Source: CAWKOH01 sp963851245
GTDB taxonomy: Bacteria; Actinomycetota; Acidimicrobiia; Acidimicrobiales; Palsa-688
Direction of reading: 5' to 3'
DNA: 64,000 bases
Assembly: GCA_963851245.1 (NCBI GenBank)
Contig: CAWKOH010000002.1
Coordinates: forward strand, 124,001-188,000
The first letter of the stretch is position 1. Each line of letters starts with the position of its first letter. Below are positions 53,184 through 62,175 of this stretch, in pieces. The translations under genes and the position numbers were made by a program. The notes under the pieces are model-generated. The model saw only the letters and a program-made list of their open reading frames with translations, was not told where the DNA came from and did not search any database.

Positions 53184-53306
53184 TTTCAACAGAACGCAAC
53201 AGTGGTCGTCATTTTTGGCCAACCCTCGTTGCTTTGCGTTCGATATTTGGCCCTAATGCAACGATGGTCGGCTTTTCAGGACGACAAGTGTTGCGTTCTG
53301 TTGAGA
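53184..53306. repeat. Palindromic MITE-like element upstream of prfA
   Basis: This lies in the ~300-bp gene-free stretch 53105-53407. CAACAGAACGCAACA (53188-53202) is mirrored by TGTTGCGTTCTGTTG (53289-53303), and the match extends imperfectly for about 35 bp on each side. Further CGTTGC/GCAACG copies lie inside. The element is ~123 bp, AT-richer than its surroundings and non-coding. A GC-rich run of short direct repeats (CGCCGGCGACCC-type, ~53340-53392) follows before prfA. Confidence 0.65.
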
Positions 53307-53407
53307 ATTACGGCCGGCACCGGTCTCAGACGTCGCCAGGGCGCCGGCGACCCCGCCGGCGACCCCGCCGGCCCACCCCCGGCCCACCCCCGGTACGCTG
53401 GATAACC

Positions 53408-54482
53408 GTGTTGGATCGCCTCGAAGGTTTGGAACGAGAGTACGACGCGGTCCTGATCCAACTGTCGGATCCGGAGGTGATCAGTGACCAGCGCCGGCTG
53501 CGTGAGGTGTCGCGCCGCCACAAGGAGCTGGAGCCGGTCATCGCCGCTTACAAGGAGTACAAAGCCGTCGCCGCCGATCTCGACACGGCCCACGAGATGC
53601 TCGAAGGCGCAGAGGGGAGCGACCGGGACCTCATGCGACAGGAGATGGACGAGTTAGGGGCCCGCCGGGCCGACCTGGAGGAGCGCTTGAAGGTGCTCCT
53701 GCTCCCCAAGGACCCAAACGACGGCAAGAGCGTGATTGTCGAGATCCGCGGAGCCGAAGGCGGCGAGGAGGCCAACCTCTTTGCCCGCGACCTGTACGAA
53801 ATGTACGTCCGTTACGCCGATCGAAAAGGCTTCGGTGTGGAGACGCTTTCTGCCGATCCGTCGGACATGGGTGGGCTACAACCAGGTCACGTTCCTCGTC
53901 AAAGGCGGTTCCGCCTGGTCTCACTTCAAGGCCGAAGGCGGCCCCCACCGGGTGCAGCGGGTGCCGGTCACCGAGTCGCAGGGGCGCGTCCACACGTCCT
54001 CCGCCACTGTGACCGTCCTGCCCGAGGCCGAGGAGGTCGAGGTCCAGATCGATGACAAGGATCTGAAGATCGACGTGTACCGGTCGACCGGTCCGGGCGG
54101 CCAGTCGGTTAACACGACCGACTCGGCCGTCAGGATCACCCACCTGCCTACGGGGATTGTCGTCGCCATGCAGGACGAGAAGAGCCAGATCCAGAATCGG
54201 GCCAAGGCCATGCAGGTGCTGCGGGCTCGTCTCTTGAAGGCCGAGCAGGATCGTCAAGCAGCGGAGCTTTCCAGCGCCCGCCGCAGCCAGGTTGGCGGGG
54301 GAGGCCGATCCGAGAAGATCCGGACGTACAACTACAAGGAGAATCGCGTCACCGACCACCGAATCGGTCTGACGCTATACAAGCTCGACAAGATCATGCT
54401 CGGGGAGATGGACGAGCTGATAGACGCCCTGATGGCCGATGAGCGGGCCAGGCAGCTGGCCGGTACCGAGGCGCTGGTGTGA
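53408..54482 (+). CDS. prfA: Peptide chain release factor 1 (one frameshift)
   Basis: Recognises UAA and UAG and triggers peptide release. It has ~358 residues after correction. The GGQ motif is in STGPGGQSVNTTDSAV, and the RF1-specific PxT motif appears as VPVTESQG, which rules out RF2. A +1 shift at the GGG run 53873-53875 separates the SDMG and GYNQVTFLV segments. This is not the prfB programmed site. GTG 53408. It overlaps prmC by 4 nt, its dedicated methyltransferase. Confidence 0.95.
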
Positions 54483-55495
54483 TCGACTCCCCCGTGGTGA
54501 CGTGGAGGGACCTCTACCAGGTCGCCGGGTCACGCTTGGGTGACGGACCCGATGCCCGATGGTTGCTAGAGGATGCGGCGGGACAGCCGTGGCCGGCGCT
54601 GATGCTGTCTGATAGCCGGGCCTCCGAGAGGGCCCGTTCGAGGCTGCAGGCCATGATCGACAGGCGCTTGGCCGGGGAGCCTTTGCAATACGTCCTCGGG
54701 CACTGGGCTTTTCGCGGCCTCGATCTGATGGTCGACCGACGGGTCCTGATTCCCAGGCCCGAGACGGAGCAGGTGGTCGAGGTGGCCCTCGCGGAGCTGG
54801 ACCGGCTGGCCCCACGGGCGGCCCCGGCCGTGGCCTCCGGCGTCTCCGTGGCGGCAGCACCCCGCCCTTCGGAAGCCCCCGCCGCCACCCGACCCCAGCT
54901 CGCCACAGCCGCCCAGGTCCGAGGAGCCGCCCCGCCGGCGGCCACCATCGTCGATCTGGGTACCGGGTCCGGCGCCATCGCCCTGTCGATCGTGGCGGAG
55001 CGGCCCCGGGTGCGGGTCTGGGCCACGGACGCCTCGGATGACGCCCTGGCCGTGGCCGGCGCCAACCTGGCCGGGCTGGCCGGATTTGCCGCCACCCGGG
55101 TGCGCCTGTGTCGCGGGTCCTGGTGGTCCGCCCTGCCCGCCGATCTGCGGGGGACAGTCGAACTGGTCGTTTCGAACCCGCCTTACGTGGCGACCGGCGA
55201 GATGGCGACCCTCGACGGGGAAGTGCTCGACTGGGAGCCACACCCGGCCCTGGAGGCCGGGCCGACCGGCCTCGAGGCGGTCGCAGCGATCCTGTCGTCA
55301 GCTCCCCTCTGGCTTCGTCCGGGCGGGGCAGCCGTCCTCGAGATCGCTCCTCATCAGTCCGCGGGGGCCAAGCAGGCCGCACTGCTCGCCGGCTTCGCCC
55401 ACGCCGAGGTGAGGCCTGATCTGGCCGGTCGGGACCGGGTGCTCGTCGCCCGGACGGCGCCGACGGTGACTCCGGGCAGGACGAAGGAGGACTGA
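54479..55495 (+). CDS. prmC: Release factor glutamine methyltransferase PrmC/HemK
   Basis: Methylates the GGQ glutamine of release factors. It has 338 residues. The N-terminal helical domain ends EPLQYVLGHWAFRGLDL, the SAM motif is VDLGTGSGAIAL, and the catalytic NPPY lies in VVSNPPYVATGEM. An Ala/Pro-rich insert of about 40 residues (near 110-150) sits before the SAM motif and makes the protein longer than average. The GTG start overlaps the prfA stop as GTGA. Confidence 0.94.
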   Translation: MIDSPVVTWRDLYQVAGSRLGDGPDARWLLEDAAGQPWPALMLSDSRASERARSRLQAMIDRRLAGEPLQYVLGHWAFRGLDLMVDRRVLIPRPETEQVVEVALAELDRLAPRAAPAVASGVSVAAAPRPSEAPAATRPQLATAAQVRGAAPPAATIVDLGTGSGAIALSIVAERPRVRVWATDASDDALAVAGANLAGLAGFAATRVRLCRGSWWSALPADLRGTVELVVSNPPYVATGEMATLDGEVLDWEPHPALEAGPTGLEAVAAILSSAPLWLRPGGAAVLEIAPHQSAGAKQAALLAGFAHAEVRPDLAGRDRVLVARTAPTVTPGRTKED

Positions 55496-56130
55496 TGACG
55501 GCCGTGATCCCCGCCTATGGAGATCCGCCCCCGGCCGAAGCGATCAAGGTCGCCGCCGCTTCTCTCCGGGAGGGCGACATCATCGGCCTTCCCACCGACA
55601 CGGTGTACGGTCTGGCTGCAGATCCGTGGCACTCGGGCGCCGCTGACCGGTTGTTCCTGGTCAAGGGGCGCCCGCGCAATGTGGAGCTGCCGGTACTGGT
55701 TGCTGACGAGGGACAGGCCCTGGCCCTCGCCACCGCCGTCCCGGCGTCGGCTCGCCGCTTGATGGAGGCGTTCTGGCCCGGGGCCCTGACGCTGGTCCTC
55801 CCTCGCCGCGAGGACGTGACAGCTGACCTCGGGGAGGAGGATGAGACGATCGGCGTGCGCTGCCCTGGCCATCCGGTGCCGCTGGCCCTCTGCCGAGAGG
55901 TGGGGCCCTTCGCCACCACCAGCGCCAACCGGCACGGCGGGCCACCTGCGACGGCGGCGGAAAGCCTGTCCGAGGGTTGGCCGGGGGTGGCCCTGGTCCT
56001 CGACGCCGGCGTTTGCAACGGTGAACCGTCGACCGTGGTCGACTCAACCGGGGAGGTTCCGAAGCTGCTGCGAGCCGGCTGCCTCGAGTGGAACCGCATC
56101 CTTGCGGTAGCCGGGGGCGACACCGGCTGA
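55495..56130 (+). CDS. tsaC: L-threonylcarbamoyladenylate synthase (TsaC/Sua5/YrdC family)
   Basis: Makes threonylcarbamoyl-AMP for the t6A modification of ANN-decoding tRNAs. This 211-residue protein has a single YrdC domain: the KxR-like substrate site KGRPRNVELPVLV, the N-terminal GLPTDTVYGLAAD and the C-terminal PFATTSANRHGG are typical. It lacks the extra Sua5 domain. ATG 55495 overlaps the prmC stop by one base (TGATG). Confidence 0.93.
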   Translation: MTAVIPAYGDPPPAEAIKVAAASLREGDIIGLPTDTVYGLAADPWHSGAADRLFLVKGRPRNVELPVLVADEGQALALATAVPASARRLMEAFWPGALTLVLPRREDVTADLGEEDETIGVRCPGHPVPLALCREVGPFATTSANRHGGPPATAAESLSEGWPGVALVLDAGVCNGEPSTVVDSTGEVPKLLRAGCLEWNRILAVAGGDTG

Positions 56131-56304
56131 GACCCCGATCTCGTGCGCAGTCACGCAATGCGTCGAGGGTCAGTCAAGTTGCCCCGCATCGGCCTGGCAT
56201 GGGAGGATTCGAGCACGTGCCGATGTCCCGACACGCAGCTTCAGAAGGCGAGACCCGTCCTATTTGGGCTGTACCGATCTCTGACGAGACACTTCGAGGT
56301 CACG

Positions 56305-56505
56305 GTGGACAAGCAGCGGCCGGGAATCTTGCAGTTTGCTGGTATCGGGTTGCTGAACGCGATTTGTCTGGGCGGCGGGCTGGCCGCCGGTTGGTTCGTC
56401 GATCGGGCCCTGGGCACGTTGCCGTTGTTCCTTTTTGTCGGACTGATCTTGGGGGTCGCGTGCGGAGTATTCCTCACCTGGTCGGAGATCAAAAAGTATT
56501 CCTAG
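56305..56505 (+). CDS. AtpZ/AtpI-like small membrane protein
   Basis: A 66-residue protein with two helices (LQFAGIGLLNAICLGGGLAA and LFLFVGLILGVACGVFLTW), starting GTG 56305 (DKQRPG). It has the length and pattern of AtpZ, a partner of AtpI at the head of atp operons. A longer frame from 56143 adds a polar segment with no family character. The preceding 56131-56304 stretch holds nothing else. Confidence 0.7.
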   Translation: MDKQRPGILQFAGIGLLNAICLGGGLAAGWFVDRALGTLPLFLFVGLILGVACGVFLTWSEIKKYS

Positions 56506-56583
56506 GCGGTCGGCATTCCGAAGCGGCTTCGCCTAGGCTGTGAGGCTGCTTTAGCGGAGCCAAAAAATCGATTTCGCACCCGA

Positions 56584-56589
56584 TAAAAT
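56584..56589 (+). promoter_or_regulatory. Possible -10 element of the atp operon
   Basis: TAAAAT in an AT-rich patch (about 56560-56595) within the 146-bp gap before atpI, about 60 bp upstream of its GTG. No good -35 match was found, so this is weak. Confidence 0.3.
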
Positions 56590-56651
56590 ATTTTGAACCA
56601 GGACTCGAGCGACCAACCCTCCACTGCCAACCGAGACGACGAGCAAATAAC

Positions 56652-57077
56652 GTGCTGACTGCATTCCCCCTAGCCGAAGTAGACAGGATCGTGCGACGGA
56701 CCGCTTTCGCGTCCATCGCGATCGGCATTGTCGGAGCCATCATCGCTGTCATTCTGGGGCAGCCGTCCGTCCCTGTCGGGATTGCTATTGGACTGGGCCT
56801 GGCCATCGTCAACCATCGGGTCTTCCAATCCTCGGCCCTGCGCTTCACGTCCGACGACGGCGTGGTGAGCAAGAAGCCCTTCGCCGGGAGCGTGGCCCTC
56901 CGACTCGGAATTTGCACGGCGATCGCGTTCGGCTTGCTGTATATCGACGAACCGGTCGGCTGGGGGGTCATAGCCGGGCTGGCTCTGTTCCAGGTGACCA
57001 TGCTGTTCTACGCCATGCTGGCCCTGCTGCGCTTCCAGCGCCAGCAGATCAACGACCCGGGGGACCCGAATGCTTGA
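56652..57077 (+). CDS. atpI: ATP synthase protein I-like membrane protein
   Basis: A 141-residue protein with four predicted helices (SIAIGIVGAIIAVILG, VGIAIGLGLAIVNHRVF and two more). AtpI-type proteins help assemble the c-ring or import Mg2+. The GTG start at 56652 and the 8-nt overlap with atpB place it in the atp operon. Confidence 0.75.
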   Translation: MLTAFPLAEVDRIVRRTAFASIAIGIVGAIIAVILGQPSVPVGIAIGLGLAIVNHRVFQSSALRFTSDDGVVSKKPFAGSVALRLGICTAIAFGLLYIDEPVGWGVIAGLALFQVTMLFYAMLALLRFQRQQINDPGDPNA

Positions 57078-57843
57078 GGCCGCCCATGTGCTGGCGATCA
57101 ACATTCCGGTCGGCGAGCACGTCACCCGCAACGTAGGCGGAATCAAGTTAAACCTCGACACGATCTGGACTACCGCAATCGCCATCGCGGTCGTGCTCGG
57201 CATGGGCTTCTACCTCCGGGCCAAATCGACCCCGGGAGTACCCGGCCGCCTCCAGATGCTCTGGGAGCTCGTCGTCGGGAGCGTCAGCGACCAGGTCGAG
57301 GACAGCCTCGGGCCGGCCTACCGCAGCGTGGTGCCCTTGGCAGTGACGCTCTTCGTGCTGGTATTGACATGCGACTGGCTCGAGCTGTTTCCGGGTCTGT
57401 TTCACAACACGGACTACCTGCCCTCACCGTCAGCCGACGTCAACCTGACCTACGCCCTGGGCCTGACCGTCTTCGTCGTGACCAACTACGCGGCTGTCAA
57501 GGCCAAAGGCCCCCGCCGTTACTTCGCTCATTTCGCCCGCAAGCCCCGGATCATGCTTCCTCTCCACATCATCGAGGAGATAGCCAAACCCATCACCCTG
57601 GCCTTGCGGTTGTTCGGCAACCTCTTCTCGGGCGGAATCATGATCGCCCTGCTGATCAGTTTTCCCATCGTGTTCTTCCCGGCCAGCATCGCCTTCACGG
57701 TGGCGTGGAAGCTGTTCGACATGTTCATCGGATTGATCCAGGCGTTCATTTTCGCCCTGCTGACGATCCTCTACTACCAGTTCGCGATCGAAGAAGAGGA
57801 AGGGGAGCACGGAGTTCTCCGGCCCGGAGAAGTCCCGCTCTAA
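57070..57843 (+). CDS. atpB: F-type ATP synthase subunit a
   Basis: A 257-residue Fo proton-channel subunit. The essential Arg sits in ITLALRLFGNLFSGGIMIALL, and the conserved LELFPGLF and final helix YYQFAIEEE are present. ATG 57070 overlaps atpI. The sequence looks complete. Confidence 0.95.
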   Translation: MLEAAHVLAINIPVGEHVTRNVGGIKLNLDTIWTTAIAIAVVLGMGFYLRAKSTPGVPGRLQMLWELVVGSVSDQVEDSLGPAYRSVVPLAVTLFVLVLTCDWLELFPGLFHNTDYLPSPSADVNLTYALGLTVFVVTNYAAVKAKGPRRYFAHFARKPRIMLPLHIIEEIAKPITLALRLFGNLFSGGIMIALLISFPIVFFPASIAFTVAWKLFDMFIGLIQAFIFALLTILYYQFAIEEEEGEHGVLRPGEVPL

Positions 57844-57883
57844 CTACCCGGATCTAAGTAACCCAGATAGGAGATATCACGAC

Positions 57884-58147
57884 ATGGCAGCAACGACGGA
57901 GAAGGCCATTGAGCTGGCCGGCGCCTTTGTAGGCGGTGGTTTGGCTCTCGGAGGGGGCGCCATCGGCGCCGCCGTCGGCGACGGCCTGGCCGGCAGCCAA
58001 ACCATCGCCGGCATCGCTCGTCAGCCCGAGGTCCAGGGCCGGTTGTACACCACCATGTTCCTCATCGTGGGTCTGGTCGAAGGTATGTACTTCATCAACC
58101 TGGCCTTCGCTGCCCTGTTCGTATTCGTTCTCGCCACCGGCAAGTAG
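57884..58147 (+). CDS. atpE: F-type ATP synthase subunit c
   Basis: An 87-residue two-helix c-ring subunit. Glycine-rich helix 1 (GGGLALGGGAIGAAVGDG), polar loop RQPE (46-49) and the ion-carrying Glu66 in LVEGMYFIN. The Na+ ligand set is not obvious, so proton coupling is likely. ATG 57884 has a GGAGAT ribosome-binding site. Confidence 0.96.
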   Translation: MAATTEKAIELAGAFVGGGLALGGGAIGAAVGDGLAGSQTIAGIARQPEVQGRLYTTMFLIVGLVEGMYFINLAFAALFVFVLATGK

Positions 58148-58159
58148 GGCGAGAGGGCG

Positions 58160-58684
58160 ATGCTGGCCACATCGAACTTCCTGGTACCGAACGCCACGTT
58201 CGTGGTCGAGCTGGTTGCCTTCCTGGCCACGTTGGCCATCCTGGCCAAGTACGTGCTGCCGGTGATCAACAAGACCATGAATGAGCGCCAGGCGACCCTT
58301 CGCCAGGCCCTCACTGATGCGGAGGAGGCCAAACGGCGGGCCGCTGAATCCGAAGAGGCGTACAAGCGGGTCGTCAGCGAGGCGCGCACGCAAGCCCGGG
58401 GCATCATCGACGAGGCCAATCGAGTGGCCGAACAGAGCAGCGCGGACCGGCGCCAAAAGGCCGAGAACGAGGCGGAGCAGATCATCACGCGGGCCCGCCA
58501 GGAAATCGATTTGCAGACCCGGCGAGCTTCAGAGGACCTGCGGCAACAGACGGCGGACTTGGCGATTGCGGTAGCGGAGAAGGTGCTTGGCGAAGGCATC
58601 GACGCGGGAGCGCAGCGGGACCTCATTGACCGCACCATCGCAGAAGTGGACTCGAGGACCGGCTCGGAGGGAGTGACCGTATAG
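58160..58684 (+). CDS. atpF: F-type ATP synthase subunit b
   Basis: A 174-residue peripheral-stalk subunit: one N-terminal helix (FVVELVAFLATLAILAKYVL) and a long charged coiled coil. It is not fused to delta, unlike the mycobacterial arrangement. atpH starts at the next base after its stop. Confidence 0.94.
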   Translation: MLATSNFLVPNATFVVELVAFLATLAILAKYVLPVINKTMNERQATLRQALTDAEEAKRRAAESEEAYKRVVSEARTQARGIIDEANRVAEQSSADRRQKAENEAEQIITRARQEIDLQTRRASEDLRQQTADLAIAVAEKVLGEGIDAGAQRDLIDRTIAEVDSRTGSEGVTV

Positions 58685-59602
58685 GTGCGCCAGAGCATCC
58701 GCGGCTACACCGACGGAGTAATCGAACAAGCCGGAGCTTCGGGCGAGCTGCGCACAACGGCAGACGAACTCGAGGCGGTATCCAATCTCATAGAGAGCTC
58801 TGACGACCTGCGGCGCATCCTCGCCGATCCGGGCGTCGCCGCCCCCTCCCGACGGGCAGTGGTTACCGATCTCCTGTCCCCGCGGATCGGCTCCTACGCT
58901 CTTCGCCTCATCCAGTTCGTGATCGAGGCGGATAGGGCCACCGAGGTGGTCGCAGACATCGACTGGCTGGTGATTCGGTTGAATGCCGCCGCAGATCAAC
59001 TTCACCCTGTCGGCGAAGCCGTGCTCGGCCACAAGGGGGCCGAAGAGCGAGTAGACGGCTATGCCACCGCTCTCCTCCAGGTCCTCCCCGGTGACAGCGA
59101 CCTGACTCAGGTCGAGGAGGATCTCTTCCGCTTCTTGCAGATCATCGACGGGTCCGAGCAGCTGAGGGCTTCCCTTTCGAGCCGAGACGTGTCCGCTGAC
59201 GCCCGCAAGCGACTCGTCGAGGACCTGCTCTCCACCAGGGCCGCCCCGACCACGCTGAGCTTGGCCTCCTACGCCACCCAGGTCGGGCGGCCCCGGGATT
59301 ACGAGGACCTGCTGTCGTTTCTGGTTGACCGGCTTGCCCTTGAGAGTCACAAGCGCATGGCTGAGGTGCGCTCGGCCGTGGAGATGGACGAGCAGCAGCA
59401 GCGAGACCTGTCCGACGCCCTACGGCGGGTGGTCGGCTACGAGGTGCAGCTGCGCGTGTCCGTCGACCCCAGCATCCTCGGCGGGTTCGTTGCCACCATA
59501 GGGGACACGGTTGTCGATGCCAGCGCTCGGCATCGACTCGAGCTTTTGAGAGACCGCCTCGTGCTACCCGAAGCCAACATAACCACAGGAGGCTCCAGCT
59601 GA
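58685..59602 (+). CDS. atpH: F-type ATP synthase subunit delta with duplicated N-terminal domain
   Basis: A 305-residue protein, against ~180 for ordinary delta. Residues 7-99 and 125-217 are two copies of the helical N-terminal domain. GYTDGVIEQ...VVTDLLSPRIGSYALRL...DWLVIRL aligns with GYATALLQV...LVEDLLSTRAAPTTLSL...SFLVDRL, offset 118 residues. Residues ~218-305 are the usual C-terminal domain (DPSILGGFVATIGDTVVDAS). It connects F1 to the b stalk; the extra domain may lengthen or strengthen that link. GTG 58685; the stop overlaps the atpA ATG (TGATG). Confidence 0.92.
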   Translation: MRQSIRGYTDGVIEQAGASGELRTTADELEAVSNLIESSDDLRRILADPGVAAPSRRAVVTDLLSPRIGSYALRLIQFVIEADRATEVVADIDWLVIRLNAAADQLHPVGEAVLGHKGAEERVDGYATALLQVLPGDSDLTQVEEDLFRFLQIIDGSEQLRASLSSRDVSADARKRLVEDLLSTRAAPTTLSLASYATQVGRPRDYEDLLSFLVDRLALESHKRMAEVRSAVEMDEQQQRDLSDALRRVVGYEVQLRVSVDPSILGGFVATIGDTVVDASARHRLELLRDRLVLPEANITTGGSS

Positions 59603-61131
59603 TGGCTGAGCTGACGATCAGCGCCGACGAGATCGGCGAGGCCCTGCGACGCAATGTCGCCGATTTCACCCCGGGGGTGTCGACCGAGCAGGTGGGCCGC
59701 ATCCTCGAGGTCTTCGACGGTATCGCCCGGGTGTCGGGATTGCCGAATGCCGCGGTGAACGAGTTGCTGGAGTTCGAGAATGGCGAGCTCGGTCTGGCCC
59801 TCAACCTGGACGAGGACTCGATCGGGGCGGTCGTGCTCGGCGAGGTCGATCCCCTCGAGGAAGGGCAGACGGTGCGGGCGACGGGGCGGATCCTGTCGGT
59901 GCCCGTAGGCGACGCCCTGCTCGGTCGGGTGGTGAACCCGCTGGGCGAGCCGGTGGACGGGCAGGGTGCCGTGCTGAGCGAGTTGAGCCGCCGGCTCGAG
60001 GTGCAGGCCCCGGGGATCGTCGACCGCCAGCCGGTCAAGGAGCCGCTGCAGACCGGCATCAAGGCTATCGACGCCATGACGCCCATCGGGCGTGGTCAGC
60101 GGGAGCTGATCATCGGCGACCGCAAGACCGGCAAGACCACGGTCGCCATCGACACGATCCTCAACCAGCGGGGACTGGGGGTCAAGTGCGTATACGTGGC
60201 GGTGGGGCAGAAGGGCTCCACAGTGGCTCAGACAGTGAACGTCCTTCGCGAGCACGGCGCCATGGAATACACCGTCGTTGTCAACGCCCCGGCATCCGAA
60301 CCGGCCCCCTTCAAGTACCTGGCTCCCTATGCCGGTTGCGCCATGGGTCAGCACTGGATGGAGAATGGGGAGCACGCACTGATCGTCTACGACGATCTCT
60401 CCAAGCAGGCGGAGGCGTATCGCCAGCTGTCGCTGCTGCTGCGCCGGCCACCGGGCCGGGAGGCGTACCCGGGCGACGTGTTCTACCTGCACAGCCGGCT
60501 GCTGGAGCGGGCCGCCAAGCTCTCCGACGCCAGGGGTGGAGGTTCGCTGACCGCCCTGCCGGTGATCGAGACCAAAGCAGGCGACGTGTCCGCCTACATC
60601 CCGACCAATGTCATCTCCATCACGGACGGTCAGGTGTTCCTGGAGTCAGACCTGTTCTACTCGGGAGTGCGGCCGGCGATCAACGTCGGCATCTCCGTTT
60701 CCCGGGTGGGCGGCGCCGCCCAGATCCGGGCCATGCGATCGGTGGCCGGGACCCTGAAAACCGACCTGGCCCAGTTCCGGGACCTGGAGGCCTTCGCCGC
60801 CTTCGGTTCCGAGTTGGACAAGGTCTCGCAAGCTCAGCTCGATCGGGGTTATCGGCTGACGGAGGTGCTCAAGCAGCCGCAGAACTCGCCGGTTCCCGTC
60901 GAGGAGCAGGTGGTCTCCATTTACTCCGCAACCAAGGGCTACGTCGACGACATCGACGTCTCGGACGTCCGGCGCTTCGAGTCGGAGCTCATCGCTTTCT
61001 TCCGGTCCAGCCACGCCGACCTCCTCGACGAGATTCGCACCAAGGCAGTCCTGCCCGATACGGACAAACTCAATTCGGCGATCGACGACTTCAAGAAGCT
61101 GTTCTCTCCCGGCGATTCGAGCGCCGGTTAG
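59602..61131 (+). CDS. atpA: F-type ATP synthase subunit alpha
   Basis: A 509-residue F1 regulatory nucleotide-binding subunit. Walker A is GDRKTGKTT, the arginine finger lies in SVSRVGGAAQIRAM, and the family signature PAINVGISVSRVGG is intact. ATG 59602. atpG starts 17 bp later. Confidence 0.97.
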   Translation: MAELTISADEIGEALRRNVADFTPGVSTEQVGRILEVFDGIARVSGLPNAAVNELLEFENGELGLALNLDEDSIGAVVLGEVDPLEEGQTVRATGRILSVPVGDALLGRVVNPLGEPVDGQGAVLSELSRRLEVQAPGIVDRQPVKEPLQTGIKAIDAMTPIGRGQRELIIGDRKTGKTTVAIDTILNQRGLGVKCVYVAVGQKGSTVAQTVNVLREHGAMEYTVVVNAPASEPAPFKYLAPYAGCAMGQHWMENGEHALIVYDDLSKQAEAYRQLSLLLRRPPGREAYPGDVFYLHSRLLERAAKLSDARGGGSLTALPVIETKAGDVSAYIPTNVISITDGQVFLESDLFYSGVRPAINVGISVSRVGGAAQIRAMRSVAGTLKTDLAQFRDLEAFAAFGSELDKVSQAQLDRGYRLTEVLKQPQNSPVPVEEQVVSIYSATKGYVDDIDVSDVRRFESELIAFFRSSHADLLDEIRTKAVLPDTDKLNSAIDDFKKLFSPGDSSAG

Positions 61132-61148
61132 AGAGGGGGTAAAAGGAC

Positions 61149-62159
61149 GTGGCCGGCGGCCAGGAACGGGTACTGCGGCGTCGCATCCGTAGTGTTGAAT
61201 CGACCAAGAAGATCACGCGCGCTATGGAGCTCATCGCCGCGTCTCGAATCGTGCGGGCTCAGCAGGCGATCGCTGCTGCCCGCCCCTATGTGGCCAAGAT
61301 GGGCGAAGTGGTCGAGCACCTGTCGGACTCCCCTGACGCCGCTCACCATGCGCTGTTCCGTGAGGTTGAATCGGTCCAGCGGGTTGCCATCGTCTTCATA
61401 ACTGCCGACCGGGGCTTGGCGGGCGGCTATAACTCCTCGATCATCCGCACGGTCGAGCGGATGGTCCGCGATCACCGGCGAGACGGTCGCGACGTTCAGC
61501 TCTTCCCGATCGGCCGCAAGGGAGAGAGCTACTTCCGCTACCGGAATCATCCGATGCTCTCGTCGCTGACCGGCGTGTCGGACCGGCCCAGCTACCCCGA
61601 CGCCCGCAAGGTGGTCGCTGCCGTCATGGGCCCGTTCGAAGCCGGTGAGCTGGATCGGATCGAGCTGGTCTACACCCACTTCGTGTCGCTCGGGTCTCAG
61701 GTGGTCACGGTCAAGCAGCTGGTGCCCCTGCAACCAGAGGATGGCGGCCAGAGCGGCGAATCCCGCGCCGCCGGCGACGGAGCCGGAGCGAGCCCGGCTG
61801 CCACCCCGGGTGTGGGAACGGTGGCGGGTCACAAGACGGACTATGAGTTCGAGCCCGAACCGGCCGAGATCCTCGACCGGCTTCTGCCCAGCTGGCTGGA
61901 AGCGGAGATCCTGGCCGCCATGCTGGAGTCTGCCGCGTCCGAGCACGCCGCCCGCCAGCGCGCTATGAAAGCCGCTACCGACAACGCCGATGAGCTCATC
62001 AAGAATCTGCGCCGGGTCATGAACCGGGCCCGCCAGGATGCCATCACGACCGAGATCATGGAGATCGTCGGCGGTGCCGAAGCCCTGCGCCAGAGTGCAG
62101 AGGAAGCCGGATCCGGCTCGTACAACGAAATCTTCGAACCGGCTGCGGAGCCGGCCTGA
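61149..62159 (+). CDS. atpG: F-type ATP synthase subunit gamma with surface insert
   Basis: The 336-residue central stalk. The N-terminal LRRRIRSVESTKKITRAMELIAASR and the C-terminal MKAATDNADELIKNLRRVMNRARQ are typical. Residues ~198-228 form a Gly/Ala/Ser-rich insert that makes the protein about 40 residues longer than usual. Actinobacterial gamma subunits are known to carry loops in this area that damp ATP hydrolysis; that role here is inference. GTG 61149. Confidence 0.94.
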   Translation: MAGGQERVLRRRIRSVESTKKITRAMELIAASRIVRAQQAIAAARPYVAKMGEVVEHLSDSPDAAHHALFREVESVQRVAIVFITADRGLAGGYNSSIIRTVERMVRDHRRDGRDVQLFPIGRKGESYFRYRNHPMLSSLTGVSDRPSYPDARKVVAAVMGPFEAGELDRIELVYTHFVSLGSQVVTVKQLVPLQPEDGGQSGESRAAGDGAGASPAATPGVGTVAGHKTDYEFEPEPAEILDRLLPSWLEAEILAAMLESAASEHAARQRAMKAATDNADELIKNLRRVMNRARQDAITTEIMEIVGGAEALRQSAEEAGSGSYNEIFEPAAEPA

Positions 62160-62175
62160 CACCAGGAGCAACGCA

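Noticed and set aside
53860..53885. Programmed +1 frameshift in a release-factor gene
   Set aside because: Programmed frameshifting is known in prfB (RF2). This gene has the RF1 PxT motif, lacks the in-frame UGA and Shine-Dalgarno-like sequence of the prfB site, and the extra base falls in a simple GGG run.
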